Shown in pieces: positions 8,408-17,300 of a stretch of DNA of 64,000 nt. Below the pieces are notes generated by a model. It was not told the DNA's origin. It saw only the letters and a list, made by a program, of their open reading frames with translations, and ran no database searches. Source of the stretch: Leuconostoc litchii (GTDB taxonomy: Bacteria > Bacillota > Bacilli > Lactobacillales > Lactobacillaceae); contig NZ_SDGY01000001.1 in assembly GCF_008107645.1 (NCBI RefSeq), forward strand, positions 124,540 to 188,539, in the 5' to 3' direction. The translations under genes were made by a program, and so were the position numbers. How positions within the stretch are numbered: the first letter of the stretch is position 1; the number at the start of each line of letters is the position of its first letter.

Positions 8408-11400
8408 ATGAGAAAAAAGTTATACAAGGCGGGGAAGATTTGGGTAGCTGGTGCGGCAACCGTGGCGGCTATCTCTGTGGGCATTGGTTCTGTTAGCGCT
8501 GATACAGTTGATAATAAAACAACAAGTGATGTAGCGGTATCCAACAAAACAGCTGATGCGACTAACGGTGATAAAGTTGTTTCATCGGATGATGCTCAGA
8601 CTTCAACAGGAACAGCAGTAAATAAAGACAAGTCGATTGTTACTGCAGAAACAAAAACGGATGAAGTAAAGAACACAACTGATGTGAACAAGACAACAAC
8701 CGTTAATGACATTAACACTGAAGTAAATGAGAATAAGTCAGCTATCGATGTTACGAAAACAACGAATGACAATCCGCAAAAAGTTGATGAGAAGACTGAT
8801 GTAAATAATCCGACAAATGCTTCTAAAGCTTCAACAACAACAGTAGAAAAACTAGACGACAGCGTTTCAAAAGATTTAAATTCAAAAACTACAGTGGTTA
8901 CAAAAAATGATGATGGTACATCAACCACGAACCTTACTTATGCTAACTTGAAAGATGTAGCGGATAACATAGCTAGTGTTAACCCCAATACATCAGTGCC
9001 ATACTTTAATGCAGATGCTATTAAGAATTTACCAGCAATGTCAACGAAAGATGCACAAAGTGGTCAAACCGAAGATCTTGACGTCTGGGATTCTTGGGCA
9101 TTGCAAGATGCCAAAACAGGTGTTACTGCGAATTATCATGGCTATAATATTGTCTTTGCATTAGCTGGATATCCAAAAGAAGATAATGATCAACATGTTT
9201 ATATGCTCTATACAAAGTACGGAGATACAGCATTGAATGACTGGAAGAATGCTGGGCCAGTCTTTGGATATGATGCCAAGTGGGATAAGCAACAATGGTC
9301 AGGATCAGCTACTGTAAATACTGATGATACAATTCAACTATTTTATACAAAAACAGATCAACCAAATACTGTGCAACGATTGTCAACGGCTAATTTATCA
9401 ATGTCGTATTCAGATTCAGAAGTATCTGTGGCAAAAGTAACTAATGATCATGAACTTTTTGCAGGTGATGGAGAACATTATCAAACATTGCAACAGTGGA
9501 TAGACGCTGGTTACTATACAACCGGTGATAACTTTACGTTACGTGATCCACATGTTATCGAAGTAGATGGAGAACGTTATCTTGCTTTTGAATCTAATAC
9601 TGGTACACAAAACTATCAAAGTGACACAGCAGTAGATAACATGACCTATTACGGTGGAACAGATGACTTTAATCAAAAGGCAAGAGAGACAACTTTGAAT
9701 GATGCTGATAAGTTGAAGTTATCTAAAAAAGCTAATGGGGCTATTGGATTGGTAAAGCTTACAGGAGCAGAAAATAATCCAACTATTGATAAAGTATATT
9801 CACCACTATTAGCAGCTAATGGTATCACAGATGAAATAGAGCGTGCTAACATTGTGCCATTAAATGGCAAGTATTACTTGTTTACAGATACACGTCTTAT
9901 CAAAAGTGTGGTGCCAACAGTGGATGCTGATATTAATGTTGGTATGATGGGTTATGTTTCTGACAGTTTAACAGGACCATACACACCATTGAACGGTAGC
10001 GGTAGTGTTATTACAGGCACGCAGTTAGCTGAATCTCGAACAGATACATACTCTTATTATGCGGTTCCTGTTGAAGGGCATAATGATTTGTTCTTGATTA
10101 CGGCTTATATGAGTAACCGTAATGAAAAAGCTGGTGTAGGTCTTAATTCTACTGTTGCCCCATCATTCTTAGTTCAAATTGGCGCAGATGGTAAAACAAC
10201 TAAAGTTTTGGACACTGTTCTTGCACAGGGGACATGGATTTATAACGGTAAAGGTAGTGTTGCTGAATTAGTTGGCACAAAAGAAACGTCAAATATTACA
10301 GGCAAAAAGATTGGTTGGGTAGATAATAAGTTCTACATCAATAATAAATTAGCTAATGGTTATCAATATGATTACACTAATGATGCTAATTACTTGTTTA
10401 AAGATGGTATTCGTCAGAGTGGCGTTCAGTCTTATGATAATACGTATTATTGTTTTGATCCAGTAACATATAAGCGTGTAGAGAATGAAATTCGTAAAGC
10501 AACATGGGGATTAGAATATTACTTTGGTAATGATGGCCGTGTTAAGCAAGGTCAATTTGCTGTTAATGGTGTTGCGTATGATTTTGGTAATGACAAGACA
10601 TACTATAAACGTGGTTATGCATCAGGCTACTTACAGGACATAACTGATAATAGTGAATGGTATTGGTTCGAGAGTGGACAAAAGTATACAGGATTCCGTT
10701 ACTATAAAGACACGTACTACTTCTTTGAAACAGGCGCACGCCAAGAGAACAAGTGGGAAACAGCCTGGGGCATGAAGTATTATGTTGGTAATGATGGTCG
10801 TGCGGTTCAAGGGATTCAAATCATTGATGGACAAGCGTATGACTTTGGAACTAATGGTACGTTCAACCTGAAGGGAACAGCGAGTGGGTATTTGTATTCA
10901 CCATCACTATCAACTGCCAATGGTGGCTATAATTGGTTTGAGAATGGTAAGCCATATACTGGGTTCCGTTATTATATGGGAACGTACTACTGGTTTGTAG
11001 ACGGTATACGACAAAATGCAGGATGGCGCGAAGCATGGGGAATGAAGTATTATACAGATGCAAGTGGTCGAGCATTGCAAGGAATTCAAATTATCGATGG
11101 GCAAGCGTATGACTTTGGAACTAATGGTACGTATAATTTGAAGAATGCAGCGAGTGGTTACTTGTATTCACCAGAGTATTCAAAAGCCAACGGTGGGTAT
11201 AATTGGTTTGAAGATGGTAAGCCATACACCGGATTCCGTTATTACATGGGCACATATTACTGGTTTGTAAATGGTGTGCGACAAAATGCGGGATGGCGTG
11301 AAGCGTGGGGAAAGAAGTATTACACAGACGGAACAGGTCGAGCATTGCAAGGGATTCAAACAATCGAAGGTAAGCAATATAATTTTGGTAATGATGGTAC

Positions 11401-11416
11401 ATATTACTTACGTTAA
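8408..11416 (+). CDS. Secreted levansucrase (GH68) with glucan-binding repeats, copy 2
   Basis: 1002 residues from the second of two adjacent ATGs (8405, 8408); the latter is 8 bases after GGGAG and gives the same MRKKLYKAGK opening as copy 1. KxYKxGKxW signal peptide cut near VSA/DT, a Thr/Asn/Lys-rich linker unlike that of copy 1, GH68 domain with D228 (VWDSW), D380 (RDP) and E478 (DEIER), then GW/YG repeats. The catalytic domain differs from copy 1 at many positions, so the two may make different chain lengths or have different hydrolysis/transfer balance. One repeat differs (YYKDTYYFF instead of YYMGTYYFF). It has its own promoter and terminator, so the genes are regulated in parallel rather than as an operon. 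Confidence 0.93.
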   Translation: MRKKLYKAGKIWVAGAATVAAISVGIGSVSADTVDNKTTSDVAVSNKTADATNGDKVVSSDDAQTSTGTAVNKDKSIVTAETKTDEVKNTTDVNKTTTVNDINTEVNENKSAIDVTKTTNDNPQKVDEKTDVNNPTNASKASTTTVEKLDDSVSKDLNSKTTVVTKNDDGTSTTNLTYANLKDVADNIASVNPNTSVPYFNADAIKNLPAMSTKDAQSGQTEDLDVWDSWALQDAKTGVTANYHGYNIVFALAGYPKEDNDQHVYMLYTKYGDTALNDWKNAGPVFGYDAKWDKQQWSGSATVNTDDTIQLFYTKTDQPNTVQRLSTANLSMSYSDSEVSVAKVTNDHELFAGDGEHYQTLQQWIDAGYYTTGDNFTLRDPHVIEVDGERYLAFESNTGTQNYQSDTAVDNMTYYGGTDDFNQKARETTLNDADKLKLSKKANGAIGLVKLTGAENNPTIDKVYSPLLAANGITDEIERANIVPLNGKYYLFTDTRLIKSVVPTVDADINVGMMGYVSDSLTGPYTPLNGSGSVITGTQLAESRTDTYSYYAVPVEGHNDLFLITAYMSNRNEKAGVGLNSTVAPSFLVQIGADGKTTKVLDTVLAQGTWIYNGKGSVAELVGTKETSNITGKKIGWVDNKFYINNKLANGYQYDYTNDANYLFKDGIRQSGVQSYDNTYYCFDPVTYKRVENEIRKATWGLEYYFGNDGRVKQGQFAVNGVAYDFGNDKTYYKRGYASGYLQDITDNSEWYWFESGQKYTGFRYYKDTYYFFETGARQENKWETAWGMKYYVGNDGRAVQGIQIIDGQAYDFGTNGTFNLKGTASGYLYSPSLSTANGGYNWFENGKPYTGFRYYMGTYYWFVDGIRQNAGWREAWGMKYYTDASGRALQGIQIIDGQAYDFGTNGTYNLKNAASGYLYSPEYSKANGGYNWFEDGKPYTGFRYYMGTYYWFVNGVRQNAGWREAWGKKYYTDGTGRALQGIQTIEGKQYNFGNDGTYYLR
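8835..9045 (+). repeat. Near-identical segment shared with levansucrase 1 (5' copy)
   Basis: Matches 5402-5612 with one mismatch at a constant offset of 3433 bases. Confidence 0.9.
10656..11416 (+). repeat. Near-identical 3' repeat region shared with levansucrase 1
   Basis: Matches 7223-7983 at the same 3433-base offset; ends with the stop codon in both, after which similarity is lost. Confidence 0.9.
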
Positions 11417-11433
11417 AAGTCATTAATATCTAT

Positions 11434-11484
11434 AAAATAGCGATCCTACATGTGTGAACATGTAAACAGGGTTGCTATTTTTAT
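11434..11484 (+). terminator. Large terminator after levansucrase 2
   Basis: Stem AAAATAGC with GCTATTTT (11434-11441, 11474-11481), extended inward by CCT/AGG and wobble pairs, with an apical ACATGT-GTGA-ACATGT hairpin (11448-11463) and a T run. Confidence 0.85.
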
Positions 11485-11522
11485 TAATGTTACAATAGAA
11501 CGAATGAGGAGGGATATCAGCT

Positions 11523-13037
11523 ATGATACGGCACAAAATAAAACGAGTAACAGTGAGTATAGTGACCACTTTGTTTCTGTCTTTAATTATTGGTATGATG
11601 TACCTAAAGTACAATCAAACTCGTCTTGAAACTCAAAAAAAATTGCCTCAAAAATGGCATCTTAATGGATTTTCTAATGCGGGTTTATCAAACGATACAC
11701 AAACCATTTTAAAAAATAACGGCCAGTACGAACTTTTCTATTTAGTCGATAGTGGTAAAGGATTACAATCTACTAAACAAAGGACACGTTGGTCAAAATC
11801 AATATCATCTGACTTAGTAAATTTTCAATTAAAGGATGATGTTAATATCAAACCTGTTTCCAATCACGAATCTGTTGCCACCGGATCTATTGTCAAGGAT
11901 GTGGAAGATATAGCGGGTTATGGGAAAAATACTTTATTAGCTTATGCGACAAAATATATTGATGGTAATCAATGGACATACATGTGGTATTCAAATGACA
12001 GAGGAAAACGCTGGAAAATAGCCAATAAAGGGCAACCTGTGGCCAAGCCATATAAAATAGGTAAGGCTTTTCGTGACCCAAATGTGTTTTATGATTCTGA
12101 ACAACAACAATTTGTAATGACTATGGCAGAAGCCGATGACGATGATCATATGAAAATTGGCTTCTATACCTCAAAAAATGGTATTTCCTGGAAATATACA
12201 GATAGTTATTATTCACCTCGAAATTTAGGTACGCTAGAAGTGCCAGAAATTCATCAGGTTTACCAAAAGAATACTGGGAAAAAAGAGTGGGTATTATTTT
12301 TTGGTGCAAATGGTTTTGCAGATGATTATCAACAAAGCAGTGGTACTTATTATGTTGTAGGAAAGCTTGAAAATGGTCGTTTCCAATCCTCATCGTCACC
12401 TCAAAGAGTCGATTTTGGAACAGACTACTACGCCGCACATCATTATCAAGAAACAGCTAGTGAGCTGCTAGGTTTTGGCTGGATGGGCAACTGGGATTAC
12501 ATTAATGCGGTTAGTAATGATATAACATACAAAGGTAATTACTCAGCGTTTAGAAAGATATTTTTAGACTCAGAAAATCGATTAAAAACGTCAAAAGTCA
12601 TGACTGAAAATATTTTTGATACAAAGAAAAAAAGCACCATTATTAAGAAATATAATCAAAAGAAGATGGAAGTCAATAAGATTGCTTATAAAATCAATAC
12701 AACTATTCACGGAAACCAAACTGTAACTATTAGATCGAAAAATGATGATAGTAGTATTAAGTTTACATTTGATAACTTTGATAAAAAGCTAACTGTTCAT
12801 CGTAAAAGTAAATATGTTAAAAATGATAACTATAGTAAGGAGTATAATGTTAGTTTATGGGGAAAATGGTCGGAAAAAATAGATTTTTATGTGGATCAAT
12901 ATAGTGTCGAGGTCTATTGGCCAAGAACAGGTCAAATAGCTACATTTGCTAAATATAGTAAAAGCACTGGAGATGAACTTACTTTTGATAATCTAGATAC
13001 GCAAGATTCCCAAGCCAGTATACAAGAAATGAAGTAA
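11523..13037 (+). CDS. Membrane-anchored GH32-like fructan hydrolase or transferase
   Basis: 504 residues with an N-terminal membrane helix (about 9-28) and the rest outside. The five-bladed GH32 pattern is visible: an NDP-like segment reduced to NDTQT (N57-D58, spacing to LFYL as in the family), RWSKSISSDLVNF, ATGSIV, RDP (R184-D185), LEVPE (E239 as acid/base), GTDYYA and GWMGNWDY. The three catalytic carboxylates are therefore kept while the usual NDPNG is altered, so activity is likely but specificity may be changed. About 200 C-terminal residues form a beta-sandwich-like part. It lies right after the levansucrases and before the polysaccharide cluster, which suggests trimming of levan or another fructan at the cell surface. 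GAGGAGGG precedes the ATG. Confidence 0.75.
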   Translation: MIRHKIKRVTVSIVTTLFLSLIIGMMYLKYNQTRLETQKKLPQKWHLNGFSNAGLSNDTQTILKNNGQYELFYLVDSGKGLQSTKQRTRWSKSISSDLVNFQLKDDVNIKPVSNHESVATGSIVKDVEDIAGYGKNTLLAYATKYIDGNQWTYMWYSNDRGKRWKIANKGQPVAKPYKIGKAFRDPNVFYDSEQQQFVMTMAEADDDDHMKIGFYTSKNGISWKYTDSYYSPRNLGTLEVPEIHQVYQKNTGKKEWVLFFGANGFADDYQQSSGTYYVVGKLENGRFQSSSSPQRVDFGTDYYAAHHYQETASELLGFGWMGNWDYINAVSNDITYKGNYSAFRKIFLDSENRLKTSKVMTENIFDTKKKSTIIKKYNQKKMEVNKIAYKINTTIHGNQTVTIRSKNDDSSIKFTFDNFDKKLTVHRKSKYVKNDNYSKEYNVSLWGKWSEKIDFYVDQYSVEVYWPRTGQIATFAKYSKSTGDELTFDNLDTQDSQASIQEMK

Positions 13038-13054
13038 ACATCAGCACCGTAATT

Positions 13055-13063
13055 TGATATAAT
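13055..13063 (+). promoter_or_regulatory. Extended -10 promoter before the polysaccharide cluster
   Basis: TGATATAAT (TG-n-TATAAT) about 70 bases upstream of the flippase start, with no convincing -35. It probably drives the long cluster downstream. Confidence 0.5.
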
Positions 13064-13134
13064 GCTATGAAGAGACTATCATTAAGCTAATCGTTTATTG
13101 GTCGTACGACTTTAATTAAGGACAACTTAACAAC

Positions 13135-14580
13135 ATGCAAGTTGCAAAAAACTATTTATATACTGCAGCCTATCAGCTGCTTAACATTATCGCACCGTTA
13201 ATCACAATGCCATACCTAGCGCGTGTTCTTGGCCGCAACGGCGTTGGGGTAGCGAGTTGGACGAATTCATTTGCCACCTATTTTTTGCTTATTGCTAGTT
13301 TGGGGATTGTGACGTACGGTAGTCGCGAAATTGCTTATGTAAAAGACAATAAGCAAGCAAGACAACAAAAATTTTGGGAAATTCAAATTATACATACTAT
13401 TGCAGGGATGTTTTCTTTAGTTTTATATTTTTTATTTTTAAAATTTGGCGTACAGTGGAATAGCAATATTGAAAATAATCAAATTTATTTGTTGCTTCAA
13501 ACTTGGATTATTATTTCTGGAATCTTAGATATTTCTTGGTATTTCATGGGATTAGAAGATTTTAAAAAAACAGTGTTACGTAATGCTTTAGTTAAAATTG
13601 CGATGACAGTTTTAATATTTATTTTAGTTAAGACGCCCCATGATATTGGTAATTATATTTTGTTACTAGGGCTATCACAGGTTTTTGGCAACTTATCTAT
13701 GTGGTTCTATCTGTTTAAAAAGATGTCGTGGCCGGTCTGGTCACAATTAAATTTAAAAGAGCATGTAAATCCAATTTTTATGATGTTCTTGCCAACAATT
13801 GCTACACAAGTCTACTTACAGTTAAATAAGACAATGTTACCTTTTTTTACAAATTCAACAGATTCAGCAGGATTTTATGACAACGCTGATCGAATTATCA
13901 AAGTTTCATTAGCTTTGGTTACTTCTGTCGGAACCGTTATGTTACCAAGAATGTCTGCTCAATTTGCAAAAGGACAGTTTGGTAAGATGAAACAAAATAT
14001 TATTCAATCCATGGATTTTGTTTCAGCTTTATCCGTACCAATGGCATTTGGAATGGCAGCTGTTGCACCTACAGCAATGGTTTGGTTTTTAGGACAAGAA
14101 TTTGCGACAGTAGGACACGTGATTGTATTACTGTCACCGATAATTGTTTTTATTGGTTGGAGCACAGTGATAGGAACACAGTACTTAGTGCCAACTAAAC
14201 GACTTAATGAGTTTACATTATCAGTCACGATAGGTGCAGTAGCTAATGTTTTACTTAATTTTTGGTTGATTTACGTAGCTGGGGTCAATGGCGCTGCCAT
14301 AGCTACAACGCTATCCGAATTTCTAGTGATAGCTTTCCAATTATATATTACACGAAATGATATGAACAGTTGGCGTCATTTTTCTGGTATGTGGCGCTAT
14401 CTTATTGCAGGAATTGCTATGTACTGGTTGGTTACCGTAGTGAGTCAATGCGTTAATATTAGCGTTCAAAGTACAATATTAGAACTAGTATTAGGTGTTT
14501 TTGTTTATGTTATAATTCTCATAGTTCTACGGGCACCAATTTTGAAGAAAGTACCATTTCTGGATAAAATAGCGAAATAA
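13135..14580 (+). CDS. Polysaccharide flippase (Wzx-type)
   Basis: 481 residues, very hydrophobic with about 12-14 membrane helices. The N-terminus (NYLYTAAYQLLNIIAPLITMPYLARVLG) is typical of PST/Wzx flippases, which move undecaprenyl-diphosphate-linked repeat units to the outer face of the membrane. It is the first gene of the cluster and is followed by the priming transferase, Wzz and Wzy, completing a Wzx/Wzy assembly pathway. AAGGA lies about 12 bases before the ATG. An extended -10 box (TGTTATAAT, 14591-14599) just after the gene may give the next genes a second promoter. Confidence 0.85.
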   Translation: MQVAKNYLYTAAYQLLNIIAPLITMPYLARVLGRNGVGVASWTNSFATYFLLIASLGIVTYGSREIAYVKDNKQARQQKFWEIQIIHTIAGMFSLVLYFLFLKFGVQWNSNIENNQIYLLLQTWIIISGILDISWYFMGLEDFKKTVLRNALVKIAMTVLIFILVKTPHDIGNYILLLGLSQVFGNLSMWFYLFKKMSWPVWSQLNLKEHVNPIFMMFLPTIATQVYLQLNKTMLPFFTNSTDSAGFYDNADRIIKVSLALVTSVGTVMLPRMSAQFAKGQFGKMKQNIIQSMDFVSALSVPMAFGMAAVAPTAMVWFLGQEFATVGHVIVLLSPIIVFIGWSTVIGTQYLVPTKRLNEFTLSVTIGAVANVLLNFWLIYVAGVNGAAIATTLSEFLVIAFQLYITRNDMNSWRHFSGMWRYLIAGIAMYWLVTVVSQCVNISVQSTILELVLGVFVYVIILIVLRAPILKKVPFLDKIAK

Positions 14581-14644
14581 CAGTTTTTTCTGTTATAATG
14601 GAAAAGTTATATCATGCACATTTGTGCACGAATGAGGTGGAAAA

Positions 14645-15271
14645 TTGAAACGCAAACTAGGTTATTTAACCGCAAAAAGGGGTTTAGATATTAGCGTATC
14701 TTTGGCGGCGATGATTTTATTGTCACCAGTGTTTGCTATTATTGCCTTAATTATTATTAAAGATAAAAAAACAAGTAATGTCATTTATGCACAAGAGCGT
14801 GTTGGTCAGTACGGAAAACGTTTTAAAATATATAAATTTCAATCTATGGTTGATAATGCCGATAAAATATTAAAACAAGATGCTGAATTGTATTCTAAAT
14901 TTGTGGCTAGTGGTTATAAGCTACCAACGGCTGAGGATCCTAGAATTACAAAATTTGGCGCTTTTCTACGTAAAACATCTTTAGACGAATTACCACAATT
15001 TTGGAATACTTTAAATGGTACAATGAGTATTATCGGGCCACGTCCGGTTGTAGAAGATGAGTTGATAGAATATGGTAAAGATATTGATAAGTTTCTATCT
15101 GTAAAGCCTGGTGTATTTGGTTTATGGCAAGCAAGTGGACGAAGTAATATTGAATACCCTGAAAGAGCACAAATGGAATTAGATTACGTTGATCGTGCAA
15201 ATTTGCGCTTTGACTTTTATATTTTATTTAAAACAATAATTGCAATTTTTAAGCGTGATGGGGCATTTTAA
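14645..15271 (+). CDS. Priming sugar-phosphate transferase (undecaprenyl-phosphate)
   Basis: 208 residues from a TTG codon preceded by GAGGTGG. One N-terminal hydrophobic segment (about 15-36), then the bacterial sugar transferase core: QERVGQYGKRFKIYKFQSM, PRPVVEDEL and KPGVFGLWQASGR. Such PNPT enzymes place the first sugar-1-phosphate (often Gal, Glc or GalNAc) on undecaprenyl phosphate at the cytoplasmic face. It is the short monotopic form with one membrane helix. A TGCACA/TGTGCA inverted repeat lies in the leader between a possible promoter and the start; it might affect expression. Confidence 0.88.
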   Translation: MKRKLGYLTAKRGLDISVSLAAMILLSPVFAIIALIIIKDKKTSNVIYAQERVGQYGKRFKIYKFQSMVDNADKILKQDAELYSKFVASGYKLPTAEDPRITKFGAFLRKTSLDELPQFWNTLNGTMSIIGPRPVVEDELIEYGKDIDKFLSVKPGVFGLWQASGRSNIEYPERAQMELDYVDRANLRFDFYILFKTIIAIFKRDGAF

Positions 15272-15287
15272 TTTTGAGGAGAGAAAG

Positions 15288-15914
15288 ATGAGTTTTTCGT
15301 TAATAGATTTAGTAAAAAGACTATTAAAAAATAGTTGGTGGATTATCGTTCTAGGTGTTGTCATTGGCGCATCGCTTTACACTTATGCAAAACATTCTGT
15401 TTTAACAGCTTATACTGCTGAAAGATATGTTATTGTATCAAAAGATAATACTGATGCTAAAGATCCAAATTCAAGAGTACAAGCAGATCAGATGTTGATC
15501 AACACGTATAAAAAAATTGCTAATGATGCAGCCATTGTATCTACTGCAAAGACATTGTCTGCAGTACCAGTCACTAAAAAAGAAATTATTAACGCCATAA
15601 CAGTGTCACAACCAGATCAAACTCTAATGATGCGCTTTAGTGCCTCAGCGGCGACTGCTAAAAAATCGGTTGCGATTGCAAATGCATATGCCAAAGCTTT
15701 TACTACGGAGGGGAAAAAATTATACCCTGATATGGCTAATCCTGTACTGTTATCTTCAGCGAAAAAAGCTGATGTTTTATCAGGGACAATATATAGCCCT
15801 AAGAAACTAGCCATATTCGGATTTGCATTTGGCATCACATTAGGCGCTTTCATTATATTGCTTACGGGTATTTTTCAAAACTATAAGCGGTTGATGACTA
15901 AAACAACAAAGTGA
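15288..15914 (+). CDS. Wzz/YveK-like chain-length regulator
   Basis: 208 residues, starting at the ATG after GAGGAGAGAAAG rather than at an upstream start overlapping the previous gene. Two membrane helices near the ends (about 18-38 and 177-197) flank a mainly helical extracellular part of about 140 residues, as in Wzz/CpsC-type co-polymerases (PF02706). The SPKKLAIFGFAFGITLG segment before the second helix is the usual Pro-rich entry. In Gram-positives this protein normally partners a CpsD tyrosine kinase and a CpsB phosphatase; neither is encoded in this cluster. Confidence 0.85.
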   Translation: MSFSLIDLVKRLLKNSWWIIVLGVVIGASLYTYAKHSVLTAYTAERYVIVSKDNTDAKDPNSRVQADQMLINTYKKIANDAAIVSTAKTLSAVPVTKKEIINAITVSQPDQTLMMRFSASAATAKKSVAIANAYAKAFTTEGKKLYPDMANPVLLSSAKKADVLSGTIYSPKKLAIFGFAFGITLGAFIILLTGIFQNYKRLMTKTTK

Positions 15915-15923
15915 GGCAGTATT

Positions 15924-17300
15924 GTGACAGCTTTTTTGCTACCAATCACGTTTTTTTCTAAAACATATTCATATAGCTTTGCTGAAACAACAGTGATGCT
16001 CGCTTTTCCAATATTTGCACTTTTGCTATTGTTGCAATTATATCGTTACCCGTCACGTCTCATAAAAATTATTCCTAGCGCGCAATCTTTTTTGCTAGCG
16101 GGATTTTTTTTGGTTATGCAATTCCTAGCAATGTTTTTGAGTTATCAACATTCAGGAGATTCAATCCAAACTACTGGAATTATTCGTTCTGTTATCTTTT
16201 TATTTGGCTGGATGATGACTGTATATATGTCTTGGGCATTAATCACTGTTACAGTAACTAATTATCATGAAGAACGACTTTTCATTAAAAGTGGTCTTAT
16301 TGGGCTAATAGTGTATATGATAATTGTTTTAGTGCCGCAACTGCTAGTGACACTCAATAATTTTTCCATACGACCTTATGTTAACACTATTGCACATTTA
16401 TTTGAGAGACATTGGATGGGGCGAGATTTTTATGTGGGTGGTAGTTATGCCGTAACTAACTATCGACTAAATGGTTTTGAACCTGAAGCTGCGTTTCTAG
16501 CTAATCTCTTGGGGGTCGTTTATTTACCAATTATTTTAGGAATAGCAATTACAAAGCAGCAATTCTGGCATTTTAAAAAACATTTTGCTCTGGAAAAAAT
16601 AGTCACTTGGGGACTTATTGTTTCAATTTTAATGTTTTTAGTACTTGCTCGAACGACTACAGGCTTGATTACACTGGTAGTTGCTGCTGTTCTTTGGTTT
16701 TTATGGAGTAAACGAGACGATAAAATTATTTTAATTATATTTGGTATAATTGCAATTAGTGGTATTGCAATTGGCTACTTTTTTGTACAACCAATCCATG
16801 ATATATTTTATAATTTCTTATTTAACAAGCAGGGAACATCTAATAGACTTGGTGGTACGATTGCATTAGTATTAACATTTTTATCTCATCCTATTTTTGG
16901 TGTGGGTTATGGTTTCACAGGTTATTTCATCATGGATTATGTACCAAAATCTACGACGTATAATCCAGAATTTCAGCAAGTTTACAGACACATTGGATAT
17001 CCTATTCTAAGTGATGGTATTGGATGGTTTGCGACTTATGGATTAATTATCATGATACCAGCCTTGTGGATGTTAGCTCGTTTAATCATACGTTCACTAG
17101 TTCTACAACATGAGTTGAAGATACGTCAATCAGAAAACTGGCAGTGGTATTTAGGCATTCAAATTAGTTTTATTATTATGATTATTCTAGTCGCAGTATC
17201 ATCGTTATTTGTTATTCAAATATTCCTATGGCCATATTTACTGATGTTCTTCTTTTATAGACAAACACTAATTAATCAGGAAAAGGAGCTAACATTGTGA
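15924..17300 (+). CDS. O-antigen-polymerase-like (Wzy) membrane protein
   Basis: 458 residues from a GTG codon with GAGG upstream. About 11-12 membrane helices with a large extracellular loop (about 330-360, including GYGFTGYFIMDY and the downstream Tyr/Pro-rich part), typical of Wzy polymerases, which join lipid-linked repeat units en bloc. Wzy proteins share little sequence; the call rests on topology and position between Wzz and the glycosyltransferases. The stop codon overlaps the GTG of the next gene (GTGA). Confidence 0.75.
   Translation: MTAFLLPITFFSKTYSYSFAETTVMLAFPIFALLLLLQLYRYPSRLIKIIPSAQSFLLAGFFLVMQFLAMFLSYQHSGDSIQTTGIIRSVIFLFGWMMTVYMSWALITVTVTNYHEERLFIKSGLIGLIVYMIIVLVPQLLVTLNNFSIRPYVNTIAHLFERHWMGRDFYVGGSYAVTNYRLNGFEPEAAFLANLLGVVYLPIILGIAITKQQFWHFKKHFALEKIVTWGLIVSILMFLVLARTTTGLITLVVAAVLWFLWSKRDDKIILIIFGIIAISGIAIGYFFVQPIHDIFYNFLFNKQGTSNRLGGTIALVLTFLSHPIFGVGYGFTGYFIMDYVPKSTTYNPEFQQVYRHIGYPILSDGIGWFATYGLIIMIPALWMLARLIIRSLVLQHELKIRQSENWQWYLGIQISFIIMIILVAVSSLFVIQIFLWPYLLMFFFYRQTLINQEKELTL

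Noticed and set aside
8596-8928. 110-residue minus-strand ORF
   Set aside because: Val/Ser/Phe-rich shadow of the repetitive Thr/Lys/Asp-rich linker of levansucrase 2.
7223-11416. Tandem DNA repeats that could be mistaken for a CRISPR or satellite array
   Set aside because: They are in frame inside two CDSs and encode GW/YG repeats; no spacer pattern.
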